From the NCBI RefSeq assembly GCF_001668575.1, contig NZ_LZMD01000111.1:1-64000 (forward strand): a DNA stretch of 64,000 nucleotides, written 5' to 3'. The notes beneath the pieces were generated by a model. That model was given only the letters and a program-made list of their open reading frames with translations, was not told where the DNA came from and ran no database searches. This DNA comes from Mycobacterium sp. 1164985.4. GTDB lineage: Bacteria > Actinomycetota > Actinomycetes > Mycobacteriales > Mycobacteriaceae. Below are positions 27,404-35,696 of this stretch, in pieces; the first letter of the stretch is position 1; each line of letters begins with the position of its first letter. The position numbers and the translations under genes are program-made.

Positions 27404-28134
27404 CCTCGGGTGACGGTGTTCCTCGACGACACGTTCACCTCTGGATCACCGGAGTGGAAGATCACCTGGTTGTCGAACCCTGACGCGCCGATCTCGTCGG
27501 CGCTGTCGATGCTCACCTGATTCTCGACGCCCGATACCGTCACGCTCAGGCAGTGACCGAGCAGGGTCACCGTGTTGTTGACTCCGCTGACGGTGATGTT
27601 GCTGCCATTGCACTCGACGGTCTCGTTCCTCTCGACCCCGGAGACGCTGTAGTTCCCGCCGGCCGGCGCGACGGCGACCTTGGGTTCGTCGTTCGGCAGC
27701 TGAGTGGGCAGCACGACGGTTGGCGCCCCGCGGGAGGGGCCGATCGTCACGCTGCCGCCGCGGGGATCGTCCCCGGTCGCGATGGAAATGCCGGGGCGAC
27801 CGGTGATCTCCTCCGTCTTCGAATTCAGCGTCCACACCAGCGCACCGATGCCGGTGACGATGAACACCGCAACCGCGGCGACCAGTCCGAATATCAACCC
27901 GAGTGGTGCGCCGCTCTTCGCCGGCCCGGGCGGGAAGGACACCCCGAACGGCGGCGCGCTGTACGGCGACTGCGCGGGGAAAGGTTGGTGCGGCGCGTAG
28001 ACCGGCGGGGGTAGCGCTGACGTCTGGTAGTCATTTGCGGACCGCTGCGATGTGCCCAATTCGACGGCGCCGCGGTCGGCCAGCGGTTGCTCCAGCTGCC
28101 GGATACGCGCCTCCGGGTCGTCCTCGGGGTTCAT
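27400..28134 (-). CDS. DUF3060-domain membrane-anchored protein
   Basis: A 244-residue protein with a cytoplasmic Pro/Ser/Gln-rich N-terminus (1-70), one transmembrane helix (about 75-103) and an external C-terminal domain. The C-terminal part has repeated strands of the type VSGVxNxV (NYSVSGVERNET, ITVSGVNNTV, VTVSGVENQV), the pattern of DUF3060 and suggestive of a small beta-solenoid. Family function is unknown. It has its own promoter region and ends against dhmA. Confidence 0.7.
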   Translation of the reverse strand: MNPEDDPEARIRQLEQPLADRGAVELGTSQRSANDYQTSALPPPVYAPHQPFPAQSPYSAPPFGVSFPPGPAKSGAPLGLIFGLVAAVAVFIVTGIGALVWTLNSKTEEITGRPGISIATGDDPRGGSVTIGPSRGAPTVVLPTQLPNDEPKVAVAPAGGNYSVSGVERNETVECNGSNITVSGVNNTVTLLGHCLSVTVSGVENQVSIDSADEIGASGFDNQVIFHSGDPEVNVSSRNTVTRG

Positions 28135-28191
28135 GCGCAGATGGTGCCATAACGTCGTTTGCGCCGCCTGGATACCGGCAACCCGGCACGC

Positions 28192-28560
28192 ATGCTCGGA
28201 AAGCTGCGATCAACCGTCGTCGACTGCAAGGATCCGATGCGGCTCGCCATCTTCTACGCGGGCGTCCTCGGCGGCGACATCGCCAAGGAAGACGACACCT
28301 GGGTGGTGCTCACCGATCCGCAGGGCCGACGGCTGGCGTTCCAATACTCACCGGAGCACGAGCCGCCACGCTTCCCCGATCCGCACGGTTCGCAACAGTT
28401 CCACCTCGACATCCAGGTCGACGATCCGGACGCGGCCGAACACCAGGTGCTCGACCTCGGCGCCACGCGGGTGGCCGGCGCCGAGGAGGACTCGAAGTTC
28501 CGGGTGTTCCGCGATCCGGCGGGGCATACGTTCTGCCTCGTCTGGGGCATCACCGACTAG
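28192..28560 (+). CDS. VOC (glyoxalase-like) family protein
   Basis: A 122-residue single vicinal-oxygen-chelate domain: STVVDCKDPMRLAIFYAGVL at the start and FRVFRDPAGHTFCLVWG at the end, the usual beta-alpha-beta-beta-beta frame. Possible metal ligands are His in QQFHLDIQV and residues of the last strand. Members include glyoxalase-like, dioxygenase-like and resistance proteins, so function is open. The ATG at 28192 is the best start; a TTG at 28159 is possible but adds a non-family stretch. Confidence 0.7.
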   Translation: MLGKLRSTVVDCKDPMRLAIFYAGVLGGDIAKEDDTWVVLTDPQGRRLAFQYSPEHEPPRFPDPHGSQQFHLDIQVDDPDAAEHQVLDLGATRVAGAEEDSKFRVFRDPAGHTFCLVWGITD

Positions 28561-28620
28561 CCGCGGCGGCAAATCGCCGGCGCACGGTTATCGAGGCGCA
28601 GAAGTTGGTACCCAGGACCC

Positions 28621-29757
28621 GTGGTGGCTCCAGGGTTTGTAGCCGTCGGCAGCGGGCCGGCCGGGCTGAGCGCTGCGGAAACGTTCCGGAGCAAACACCC
28701 CGACATCCCGGTGCGCATCCTGACCACCGATCCGGCGCTGCCGTACGCGAAGCCGCCGCTGAGCAAGGACTTTCTCTGCGGTCGCGACACCAACCTCGCA
28801 CTGCACAGCGAGCGGTGGTTCGAACGCAACGCCGTCGATCTGATCCGGGGGGTCACCGTCGACCGCATCGACGTCGACCGCCAGGAGGTGGTGACGGCGG
28901 GCGGTCAGCGTTACCCCTACTGGCATCTCGTGTTGGCCTCCGGCTCCGTCCCGGTGCGGCCGCCGATCCCCGGTGTGGAGTCCGCGTTGACGCTGCGTTC
29001 GTTCGCCGACGCGGTCGCGCTGAAGATGGCCGCGCGGTACTCCGACTGCGCCGTGGTCATCGGCGCCGGACTGATCGGCTGCGAGGCCGCGTCGTGCCTC
29101 GCCGCGCGCGGGGTGGCCACGATGATTGTCGCCGCCGAACACGTCCCGCTGCAGCGCAGGTTCGGCCTCGAGGCCGGGGAACGTGTCGCTAAGTTGCTGT
29201 CGGACAACGGTGTTCGGTTCGCCGGTGAGACGACTGTGGCCGCGATCGAGGACACCCGCGTGACGCTGGGCAGCGGCGAGACCGTCGACGCCGACCTCGT
29301 GGTATGCGCGACGGGGGTACGCCCCGACATCCGCCTCGCCGAGAATGCCGGTCTGCAGGCCCTCGACGGGCGCATCGTCGTCGACGAGCACATGCACGCG
29401 TCGGCGCGCAACGTGTACGCCGCGGGCGATGTCGCGCTGGCGCACAACGTGACCGCCGGCCGGCGGATCCCGGCCGAGCACTGGCGTGATGCCGCGCATC
29501 AGGGCCATGTCGCCGGGCTGACCGCCGCGGGTTTCTCCGCAGCTTGGGACACCGTGCCCGGGTTCTCCTGCACCATCGGCACTTCCGTGCTCAAGTACCG
29601 CGGGTGGGGAGTCGGCTACGACCGTGCCCGGTTCGTCGACCACCACACCGGGTTCACCGTCTGGTACGAAGCGGGCGGCGACGTCGTCGGAGTGCTCACC
29701 CTCGACGCCGACGACGATCACCGCCGGGCGGGGGAACTGCTCACCGGCTCAGGCTGA
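28621..29757 (+). CDS. Ferredoxin reductase-like FAD/NAD(P) oxidoreductase
   Basis: A 378-residue flavoprotein with two Rossmann folds. The FAD site is at the start (VAVGSGPAGLSAAETF), the NAD(P) site near residue 145 (VVIGAGLIGCEAASCL), and the second FAD motif is VYAAGDVALAH. It belongs to the rubredoxin/ferredoxin reductase family that feeds electrons to P450s or dioxygenases. The start is GTG at 28621. No ferredoxin or oxygenase gene is adjacent, so the partner is elsewhere. The 3' end overlaps the convergent HD-GYP/LuxR gene by 9 bp. Confidence 0.8.
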   Translation: MVAPGFVAVGSGPAGLSAAETFRSKHPDIPVRILTTDPALPYAKPPLSKDFLCGRDTNLALHSERWFERNAVDLIRGVTVDRIDVDRQEVVTAGGQRYPYWHLVLASGSVPVRPPIPGVESALTLRSFADAVALKMAARYSDCAVVIGAGLIGCEAASCLAARGVATMIVAAEHVPLQRRFGLEAGERVAKLLSDNGVRFAGETTVAAIEDTRVTLGSGETVDADLVVCATGVRPDIRLAENAGLQALDGRIVVDEHMHASARNVYAAGDVALAHNVTAGRRIPAEHWRDAAHQGHVAGLTAAGFSAAWDTVPGFSCTIGTSVLKYRGWGVGYDRARFVDHHTGFTVWYEAGGDVVGVLTLDADDDHRRAGELLTGSG

Positions 29758-31332
29758 CCCGAGCCCGTGTTCCAGCGCGTACATGCTTGCGCCGATCCGG
29801 TTCGAGACGCCGATCTTGGCGTACACGTGCTCGACATGGTTGCGCACGGTCTTCTCGCTGAGGACCAGCCTGGCCGCGATGTCCTTATTGCTCGCCCCCT
29901 GTGCGACCAGGCGCAGCACCTCGACCTCGCGGGCGGTGAGCCCGTCGGGCCTGGGCGCACGCCTGCCCGACGCGTGCCCGGATGCCTGCAGCACCGCGTC
30001 GGCGGCGGCGGAGTCCAACTGCCCCTTCGACACCCGCTCCCGCAGTCGTCGGGCCGCGCCTGCGGGGCCCAGCGCCTCCCGGTAGGGCCTCGGTTCCAGC
30101 GCGCTCTGATAACTCACCACGCACGCCAGCAGGCGATCGGGCATCGCGAGCTGTCGCGCGGCCAGGCCCCGCGGATACCCTGAGCCGTCGAGACATTCGT
30201 GGTGGTTGGCCGCGACGGCCGCGATCTCCCTCAGGGCCGGTACCTGCGAGAGGATTCGTTCGGTCAGATACGGGTGCAGCCGCATCCGCTCGAACTCCGC
30301 CATGCTGAGCGTGGCCGGTTTCGACCAGACCTGATTCGAGACGCCGATCCGGCCGAGGTCGTGCACGTACCCCGCGCGCCGCGCCGTCGCGACCGCCTCC
30401 GGGTCGAACCCGAGCACCTCGGCGGCGGATGCGGCAAGTTCGGCGACCGCGCGCGAATGCCCGAGCGTGAACGGGCATTTGAGGTCGACGAACTCACCCA
30501 GCGCCATCAGCAGCGTGTCGAGCGCGTCGCCGTCGAGATGTGTGCCGCGATCGGGCGCGTACCGCAGCGCCGTCGCCCACGCGTCTCCTGTCGACGGCAC
30601 CGACAGGACGTCGTCCGGATCGGCGACGAACGCGTCGACGACCACGGGGTCGAACTGGCCGCCGCGTCTGCTGCGGGCCATCGCCACGGCACCGTCGACG
30701 CCGTACTCGCGCTGGTGCACCTCGACCATGTCGGCGACCTGAGCCACCCGCATCTCGATCGGTATCCCGTCGCCGGAGGCGCCGTTCGGCAGCCCGCCGC
30801 CGTCGTAGCGTTCGAAGGTGTGGCGCAGCGCGTGCTGCACGTCGGCACCGAGGCCGATGCGCTCGGCCAGCAGTCCGGCAGACGTGCAATGTGAGTGGAT
30901 CAGCTGCGAGATGTGTCCGCGCGCATTGGCATACAGCGTCGCCGCCGTCTTCAGCCGGGTGAGCAGCGACTCACCGCGGCCGAGGTTGGCCAGCAGGAAG
31001 CGGTGGTACGGCAGTCCGGACCAGTCGACGAGGTACGAGCTACGTCTCACCGCAATGTCATCGCCGAACCACCGGGCGTACTCGTGCGAGTCGGCATGAC
31101 AGCCGATCCACATGATCAGCGTCGTGTAATAGATGCAATCGCGCTGCTGTGCAGTCAGATTCAGGCGGTCGGCCAGCCGTGTCGCGATCAGCGCGGACCG
31201 CAGCATGTGTTCGGCGGGCTGGCCCAGGCCGAGGTCGACGGCGACCGACAGCGCCGCGAGCACTTCCGCCCGGGTCGGATGCGCCTGCGGGGTGCTGGGA
31301 CCGGCCACAGCCCGATTCTGCACCGTCGGCAT
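29749..31332 (-). CDS. Tandem HD/HD-GYP protein with C-terminal LuxR DNA-binding domain
   Basis: A 527-residue protein. Residues about 290-400 form a canonical HD-GYP domain with H324-D325 (VHDLGRIG), H377-H378-E379 and D382GSGYP387. Residues about 25-240 look like a degenerate earlier copy: RYDGGGLPNG followed by IPIEMRVAQVADMVE. Residues about 462-525 are a LuxR/NarL helix-turn-helix (LTAREVEVLRLVAQGASNKD). HD-GYP domains usually degrade cyclic-di-GMP, so this could link a cyclic dinucleotide or another phosphodiester signal to transcription. There is no receiver domain. The next gene lies 7 bp downstream on the same strand. Confidence 0.8.
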   Translation of the reverse strand: MPTVQNRAVAGPSTPQAHPTRAEVLAALSVAVDLGLGQPAEHMLRSALIATRLADRLNLTAQQRDCIYYTTLIMWIGCHADSHEYARWFGDDIAVRRSSYLVDWSGLPYHRFLLANLGRGESLLTRLKTAATLYANARGHISQLIHSHCTSAGLLAERIGLGADVQHALRHTFERYDGGGLPNGASGDGIPIEMRVAQVADMVEVHQREYGVDGAVAMARSRRGGQFDPVVVDAFVADPDDVLSVPSTGDAWATALRYAPDRGTHLDGDALDTLLMALGEFVDLKCPFTLGHSRAVAELAASAAEVLGFDPEAVATARRAGYVHDLGRIGVSNQVWSKPATLSMAEFERMRLHPYLTERILSQVPALREIAAVAANHHECLDGSGYPRGLAARQLAMPDRLLACVVSYQSALEPRPYREALGPAGAARRLRERVSKGQLDSAAADAVLQASGHASGRRAPRPDGLTAREVEVLRLVAQGASNKDIAARLVLSEKTVRNHVEHVYAKIGVSNRIGASMYALEHGLGSA

Positions 31333-31339
31333 GGCCGGA

Positions 31340-32086
31340 TCAGCCCGTTAGGTCAAGACGGTCGGCATCGCGGTGCCGTGCGACGTCGAACGCCTCGAAC
31401 CGGCCCTGCGCCACCACGCAGATGCCGCGCTGCGGCAGTTGGAAGTCGGCCAGGTTGCCCTGCACCGGATGCGGACCGACGGGGCCGAGGTCGACGCCCC
31501 GCACGACGGCCGACGAGTCGGCGACCGCCCACACCCTCCTGGGCGCGATGCGGAACTCCTGACCGTTGGGCAGGTTGCCGGTCAGTCGCACCCTGCCGAT
31601 GCCGAGCACCGGCCCGACGATCCGGCTCATCACCCGCAGCATCCGTCGGTTGCGGGCGGCCGCGGCGGGTATGTGTGACCCGATGGCGCTCATCAGCCGC
31701 GAGCCCGGGGTCGTCTCGATGTCGACACGCCAATCCAACACTCCGGCAATCGAAATCGCGAGCGACCACGGTGTCAGCCACTCGGCGTCGATGGCGCATA
31801 CAACCGGATCGACCGGTGTCGCCGAGCTGAAGTACCGCGAGCAGCTCTGAGGGCCGGGTGTCGTGGCGTAGAAGGTCCACACGCCGTCCGGCGTGCGGTG
31901 CCACACCGATTTGTAGGCAGGCGAGAAGGATGTCTCGGGGAAGTCGCGGTAGGCGAGGTAGTCGCCGTTGACGAAGGGCAGTCCCATGACGCCGAAGCCG
32001 ACGACGCGCTCCTCGTCTCCGTCGGGTAAGGGCATGGTCTTGGTGGCGGCCGCGAAGGCCTGTGGTGTTTTGGTCATGGTCGTCAT
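31340..32086 (-). CDS. Conserved hypothetical protein
   Basis: A 248-residue protein I do not recognise. It has no signal peptide and one weakly hydrophobic stretch (WSLAISIAGVLDW, residues about 108-120). Short aromatic-rich motifs (FPETSFSPAYKSVWHR, VWTFYATTPGPQSCSRYF) and a beta-rich C-terminus suggest a lipocalin-like or beta-barrel fold, but that is a guess. The ATG at 32086 is used; a second ATG follows four codons later. It lies 7 bp upstream of the HD-GYP/LuxR gene on the same strand, so the two may be an operon. Confidence 0.6.
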   Translation of the reverse strand: MTTMTKTPQAFAAATKTMPLPDGDEERVVGFGVMGLPFVNGDYLAYRDFPETSFSPAYKSVWHRTPDGVWTFYATTPGPQSCSRYFSSATPVDPVVCAIDAEWLTPWSLAISIAGVLDWRVDIETTPGSRLMSAIGSHIPAAAARNRRMLRVMSRIVGPVLGIGRVRLTGNLPNGQEFRIAPRRVWAVADSSAVVRGVDLGPVGPHPVQGNLADFQLPQRGICVVAQGRFEAFDVARHRDADRLDLTG

Positions 32087-32142
32087 CGTGTGGCACCCGG
32101 CCGGCCGCTCACATGGGGCAAACGCCCCAGAAGTGGGGGGTT

Positions 32143-32179
32143 TGGGTGCTCTAACTATCGCTCAGCGACCGATAGGACA
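32143..32179. repeat. 37-bp imperfect palindromic element, copy A
   Basis: The element runs from GGTG to CACC with the centre TCGCTCAGCGA; 13 of 18 arm positions pair. It matches a second copy at 42469-42505 in 28 of 37 positions, and both are flanked by TTTG on the left and GAA-TC on the right. It lies 6 bp after the 3' end of the TetR gene and about 55 bp before the start of the next minus-strand gene. Confidence 0.75.
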
Positions 32180-32185
32180 CCGAAA

Positions 32186-32785
32186 TCACGATGGGGCGGG
32201 GCGCAATCCGTCCAGCAGGGACCGCACGCCCAGCCTCCACCGGTGCTCGATCGACGGCGCCGACGACCCCAACCACCGCCCGAGTTCCTGGACCGCGAGG
32301 CCCTGCGCGAGCGCCAGCAGCACATGGGCGATGTCGGCGACGTCGCCGGCCAGCAGCCCCGCGTCGACGCAGCGCTGGATGCGTCCCGTGAACGCCTCAC
32401 GCACCGAGGCGCCGGCCGCCGCTTCGTCGGGTCCGGGCTCGAGTTCGGCGAACGGCCGCGCGAACATCAGCTGGGCGAGGCGCGGATAGGACCGGCAGAA
32501 TAACCGGAACACCGGCACCAGCCGTTCCAGGTCGGCGAGCGGATCGTCGGTCAGCGGCACCGTCTCCAGCTCGGCGCCCAGCAGCCGGAACCCGTCGAAC
32601 ACCATCGCCCGCAGCAGCCCGGCCTTGTCGGAGAACAGCTCGTACACCGCGGGCACCGACGTGCCCGCCCGCTCGGCGACCCGTCGCGTGGTGAAGCCAG
32701 AGATTCCTTCCTCGGACAGGGTCGCGATCGCCACCTTCAACAGATGGTCCCTCAGTTCGGGCGTGCGCTGCTTCGCCCTCGGCAC
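32186..32785 (-). CDS. TetR-family transcriptional regulator
   Basis: A 199-residue TetR protein. The N-terminal helix-turn-helix is clear (ATLSEEGISGFTTRRVAERA then GTSVPAVYELFSDKAGLLRA, residues about 20-60). The C-terminal ligand domain is unassigned. The start is GTG at 32785. It lies 9 bp after echA3 on the same strand, so it may regulate that gene or fatty-acid metabolism; this is inference. Confidence 0.85.
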   Translation of the reverse strand: MPRAKQRTPELRDHLLKVAIATLSEEGISGFTTRRVAERAGTSVPAVYELFSDKAGLLRAMVFDGFRLLGAELETVPLTDDPLADLERLVPVFRLFCRSYPRLAQLMFARPFAELEPGPDEAAAGASVREAFTGRIQRCVDAGLLAGDVADIAHVLLALAQGLAVQELGRWLGSSAPSIEHRWRLGVRSLLDGLRPAPS

Positions 32786-32794
32786 CGGACCGAC

Positions 32795-33496
32795 CTAGCC
32801 GAGGCTGAATTCGGTTGCCAAGCCGTCGATTCCGGCGCGAATGGCCCGCAGCGCCGATTCTCGGGCCTTCAGCTTGGTCCCGACGTGCGCGCCGGCGTGC
32901 ACAGTGTTCGCGAGCTCCGTCGCGACCTCCTGCGCCCGCGCCAGCACACGATCGGCCTCGACGATCTCGTCGAGCCAGCCGCCGTTGACGGCCTCGTCGC
33001 CGACGAATGTCGACGCGAGGGCAGCGCCTCGCTGATAGACCGCGGGGGTCAACCGGAACCGCATGATCTCCAGCGCAGCGATCGGGATCGTCATGCCGAT
33101 CGCCACCTCGATCGCCTGGCAGCGCGTCTTCGGCTGACCCACCCGATGGTCGCCGGAAAGCAGCAGAAACGACCCCATCGCGATGGCCGGACCCGTCGCG
33201 GCCATGACCACCGGGACGGGGAACGTCAAGCACCGCACCGCGAGCTCGAATCCGCCCGCGAGCATGCCGTGGGCCGCCTGTGCATCGCCGGACTGAAACA
33301 CGGTCAGGTCGAACCCGCCGCTGAACACGCGCCCGTTGCCCGCGATCACCACCGTCTTCGCGCCGTCCGTCTCGGCGCGGTCGAGCGCCTCGTTGATCGC
33401 GGTCTGCATGGCGGGGCCGAGGACATTGACCTTGCCGTCATCCAGGGTGATCGTGGCGACGGAATCCGTGAGTTCATAGCCAACGAGGTTGCTCAT
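32795..33496 (-). CDS. echA3: Enoyl-CoA hydratase/isomerase family protein EchA3
   Basis: A 233-residue crotonase-fold protein, syntenic with M. tuberculosis Rv0632c (echA3). The N-terminal strands (VATITLDDGKVNVLG) and the acyl-CoA oxyanion region (FSGGFDLTVF) are present. Typical hydratases have two catalytic glutamates; here the first position, in AIAMGSFLLLSGDHR, has no Glu, while a Glu is kept in QAIEVAIG. Hydratase activity is therefore uncertain and isomerase or another crotonase-type role is possible. A good ribosome-binding site (AAAGGAG, 5-6 nt spacing) precedes the ATG. Expression is probably from the promoter at 33532-33559. Confidence 0.85.
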   Translation of the reverse strand: MSNLVGYELTDSVATITLDDGKVNVLGPAMQTAINEALDRAETDGAKTVVIAGNGRVFSGGFDLTVFQSGDAQAAHGMLAGGFELAVRCLTFPVPVVMAATGPAIAMGSFLLLSGDHRVGQPKTRCQAIEVAIGMTIPIAALEIMRFRLTPAVYQRGAALASTFVGDEAVNGGWLDEIVEADRVLARAQEVATELANTVHAGAHVGTKLKARESALRAIRAGIDGLATEFSLG

Positions 33497-33531
33497 CGCT
33501 TCTCCTTTGAATGCGGCGGCTAATCGTATCG

Positions 33532-33559
33532 ATGTTACGAAACCTCGCTACGAATGCAA
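33532..33559 (-). promoter_or_regulatory. Candidate sigma-A-type promoter for echA3
   Basis: On the minus strand TTGCAT (33554-33559) and TAACAT (33532-33537) are separated by 16 bp, a plausible -35/-10 pair 36 bp upstream of the ATG. TTCGTA occurs twice across the element, which could be part of a regulator site. Confidence 0.5.
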
Positions 33560-33617
33560 GAGACTGGGGTAGCTCGCTACGCGCGACGTCTGGTCGCCAC
33601 CTTTCTACCGTTGAGAC

Positions 33618-33644
33618 AGCCCGGTAGCGAGGGGTTACCGGGCT
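33618..33644 (-). terminator. Hairpin terminator of the 33.7-37.1 kb cassette
   Basis: AGCCCGGTA (33618-33626) pairs perfectly with TACCGGGCT (33636-33644) around a 9-nt loop, 15 bp after the stop of the last gene of the minus-strand cassette. No T-run follows. Confidence 0.55.
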
Positions 33645-33659
33645 CCACCGCGCGGCGTG

Positions 33660-34514
33660 TCAGGCGATGCGATGCCGGGCCGTATCGGTCCTGAGGATCT
33701 GCGTGTGCGCTTCCTCGAACTCCGCGTCGATGTCGACCGGTCGACCGGGCGCGGCGCCGTTGCGCGGCTTCCGTTGTGGGCCTTCGGATTCCGTCCGGTA
33801 TCGGTCACGCAGCTCGTCAACCGCGGACCGCACGCGATTGATCTCCTGGCGCAGCACGTCTTCGCGGCTCTCGCCGGCCGCGTACTGGTAGTAGGTCAGC
33901 AGATGGCGCAGCAGTTCGAGCTTCTGCTTCTCCTGGCGGGCCAGGTCGTGGGTCGTCAACAGCTCGAGTCGCTCAACCGGGTGCAGCGTGGACCAGTCCA
34001 GCACCGCCGTGGAGCGGTAGCGGCGTCGGGAATCTTTTTTCTTGGCCTGCCCGTGCCTGTCGTAGTAAGTGATCGCGCCGTCGAACCGGGACGCGATGGC
34101 CTCGCCGAGCTCGCGGCGGTCCAGCGCCGAATCCCACACGATGCGCCATTCCTGTCCTGGTGCCAGATAAGGGATTTCGGCAGGCAGGTTCAGAGGGGCG
34201 ATGTCGACGTAGCGGTCGTCGTAGACGTTCTCGTACTTGGCCACCGTCGGCGGGTGCGCGAAGTCGAAGCGGATGTTGTAGGCCGGTGTGCGACCGAAGT
34301 TCTTGACGACGAGCTCGATGAGGTGCCAGTCGTTGGCCGCCGGTTCCATGAACATCGCCACGTTGGGCTGCATCAGCTCTTCGCTTTGGCGCCGAACCCG
34401 CTGATACTGCCGCCACGCGTACACCAGCGCGGCTATCCCGACCGCGACGGCGAGCCAGGCGGCCAGCGCCGTCCACATACCGGCCGACAGGCCGAGAACC
34501 CCATCCGAATCCAC
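33660..34514 (-). CDS. Membrane-anchored hypothetical protein with coiled-coil region
   Basis: A 284-residue protein with one N-terminal transmembrane helix (about 12-34, MWTALAAWLAVAVGIAALVY) followed by basic residues, placing the rest in the cytoplasm. Residues 50-160 look beta-rich; residues about 175-250 are highly charged and helical. No catalytic motif is seen. The start is GTG. It is the last gene of a four-gene minus-strand cassette and lies 104 bp after the DUF2235-like gene; that gap holds no gene. Confidence 0.6.
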   Translation of the reverse strand: MDSDGVLGLSAGMWTALAAWLAVAVGIAALVYAWRQYQRVRRQSEELMQPNVAMFMEPAANDWHLIELVVKNFGRTPAYNIRFDFAHPPTVAKYENVYDDRYVDIAPLNLPAEIPYLAPGQEWRIVWDSALDRRELGEAIASRFDGAITYYDRHGQAKKKDSRRRYRSTAVLDWSTLHPVERLELLTTHDLARQEKQKLELLRHLLTYYQYAAGESREDVLRQEINRVRSAVDELRDRYRTESEGPQRKPRNGAAPGRPVDIDAEFEEAHTQILRTDTARHRIA

Positions 34515-34618
34515 GCACCGCTGTATATCACGCAGCAGCGGATCCCACAGCCTTTGCTAATTGGCGTGGGCGTCGATTAGTCGGCTGGCCGGGAACGATC
34601 GTGACCGGCGGACATATC

Positions 34619-35668
34619 TCACACTCGGGTTGCCGGGGTCAACTCTCGGATATTGCTGACCAGCTCACCGAACGAGGCATCGAGTGACGCGTCGGCGACG
34701 GTCGGCGGCGTATCCGCGACGTGGACCAGGCGCTCACCGCGCGCCGCCCAGTCGAGGTCGGACCACGTCACGCGGAACGGTAGGCGCTTCCAGTACTGCG
34801 GATGGTCACGCAGGTACAGCTCGACGCTGGCGTGCACGGCGGCGTCCTCTGGCAGCCTGCGGAGCGAGAGCGTGTGGGCGGTCTCTGCGAGCGCGTCGTA
34901 CTGCCCGGGCGCAGGCAGCGCGTCGATGCGCTCGTCGGACATCGCCAGACCCGCGCCGACCGCTCCGTCGAGCACCCAGTCGAAACAGATCTCGGCCAAC
35001 TGCCTGCAGGCTCCCGGTCCGCCGGCGACATCACAGTGGGCGCCGCGGAACCAGACTTCCTCGACGCGTTCCGACGTCGAGGTCGTCAACCGTTCGCCGG
35101 GCCGGCCGTCGATTGCCACGGCGTGCCTGCCGGATTCGACGTTCGCGATGGGGGCCGGTACCGCCCGGCGCGTGAAGCCGGGCATGCGCACCGCGTCCCA
35201 GAGACCCAAAAATCGGACCGAGACAGGGATTTCGCGTTCAGGAGCCAGACGTGCCGCGATCTGCGTGACCCGTGTCCAGTCCTGTTCGGTGCGACCCGTC
35301 CGCGGCAACGCGTATGCGTCCAGCACGAAGTCGGCCAGGTCGGGCAAGATGCCGACGGTCGCGAGCAGCCGGGTCAGCGCTTGGGCGCAGTAGCCGCCGC
35401 GACCGACGCCGAAGAAGTAGATCGCGTCCCCGGGCTCCCAATGGTCGACCAGAAATCGGTACGCCTCCGCGATGGCCGCGCGAGCGTCGTCGGCGGCGTC
35501 CTTGAAGGGGTGCAGCGGTGAACCATGATTTGCTGAGAGCCCCGGGTGATACCACGCAACTTGATCGGGGGCCTCGTCGAGCGAATGGAGAAGTCGGAGC
35601 GCGTTCGTGGCGATTTCGGGTCCGGAATGTCCACGATTGCGGTCGAAGGACAGCACTAGCTTCTTCAT
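34619..35668 (-). CDS. DUF2235-like alpha/beta-hydrolase with substituted nucleophile
   Basis: A 349-residue protein with the DUF2235 layout known from phospholipase-type (Tle) effectors: an opening LSFDRNRGHSGPE, VRFLGLWDAVRMPG, and WFRGAHCDVAGGPG. The nucleophile elbow, normally GFSRG, reads GVGRGG here (FFGVGRGGYCAQAL), so the serine is replaced by glycine (codon GGT). Either the protein is catalytically dead and binds a ligand, or it uses another residue. No signal peptide. It starts 28 bp after the GH25 gene on the same strand, and a GGGGG-type ribosome-binding stretch precedes its ATG. Confidence 0.65.
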   Translation of the reverse strand: MKKLVLSFDRNRGHSGPEIATNALRLLHSLDEAPDQVAWYHPGLSANHGSPLHPFKDAADDARAAIAEAYRFLVDHWEPGDAIYFFGVGRGGYCAQALTRLLATVGILPDLADFVLDAYALPRTGRTEQDWTRVTQIAARLAPEREIPVSVRFLGLWDAVRMPGFTRRAVPAPIANVESGRHAVAIDGRPGERLTTSTSERVEEVWFRGAHCDVAGGPGACRQLAEICFDWVLDGAVGAGLAMSDERIDALPAPGQYDALAETAHTLSLRRLPEDAAVHASVELYLRDHPQYWKRLPFRVTWSDLDWAARGERLVHVADTPPTVADASLDASFGELVSNIRELTPATRV

Positions 35669-35696
35669 CTTGGCCCCCCGGCCCGAATTTTTGACG

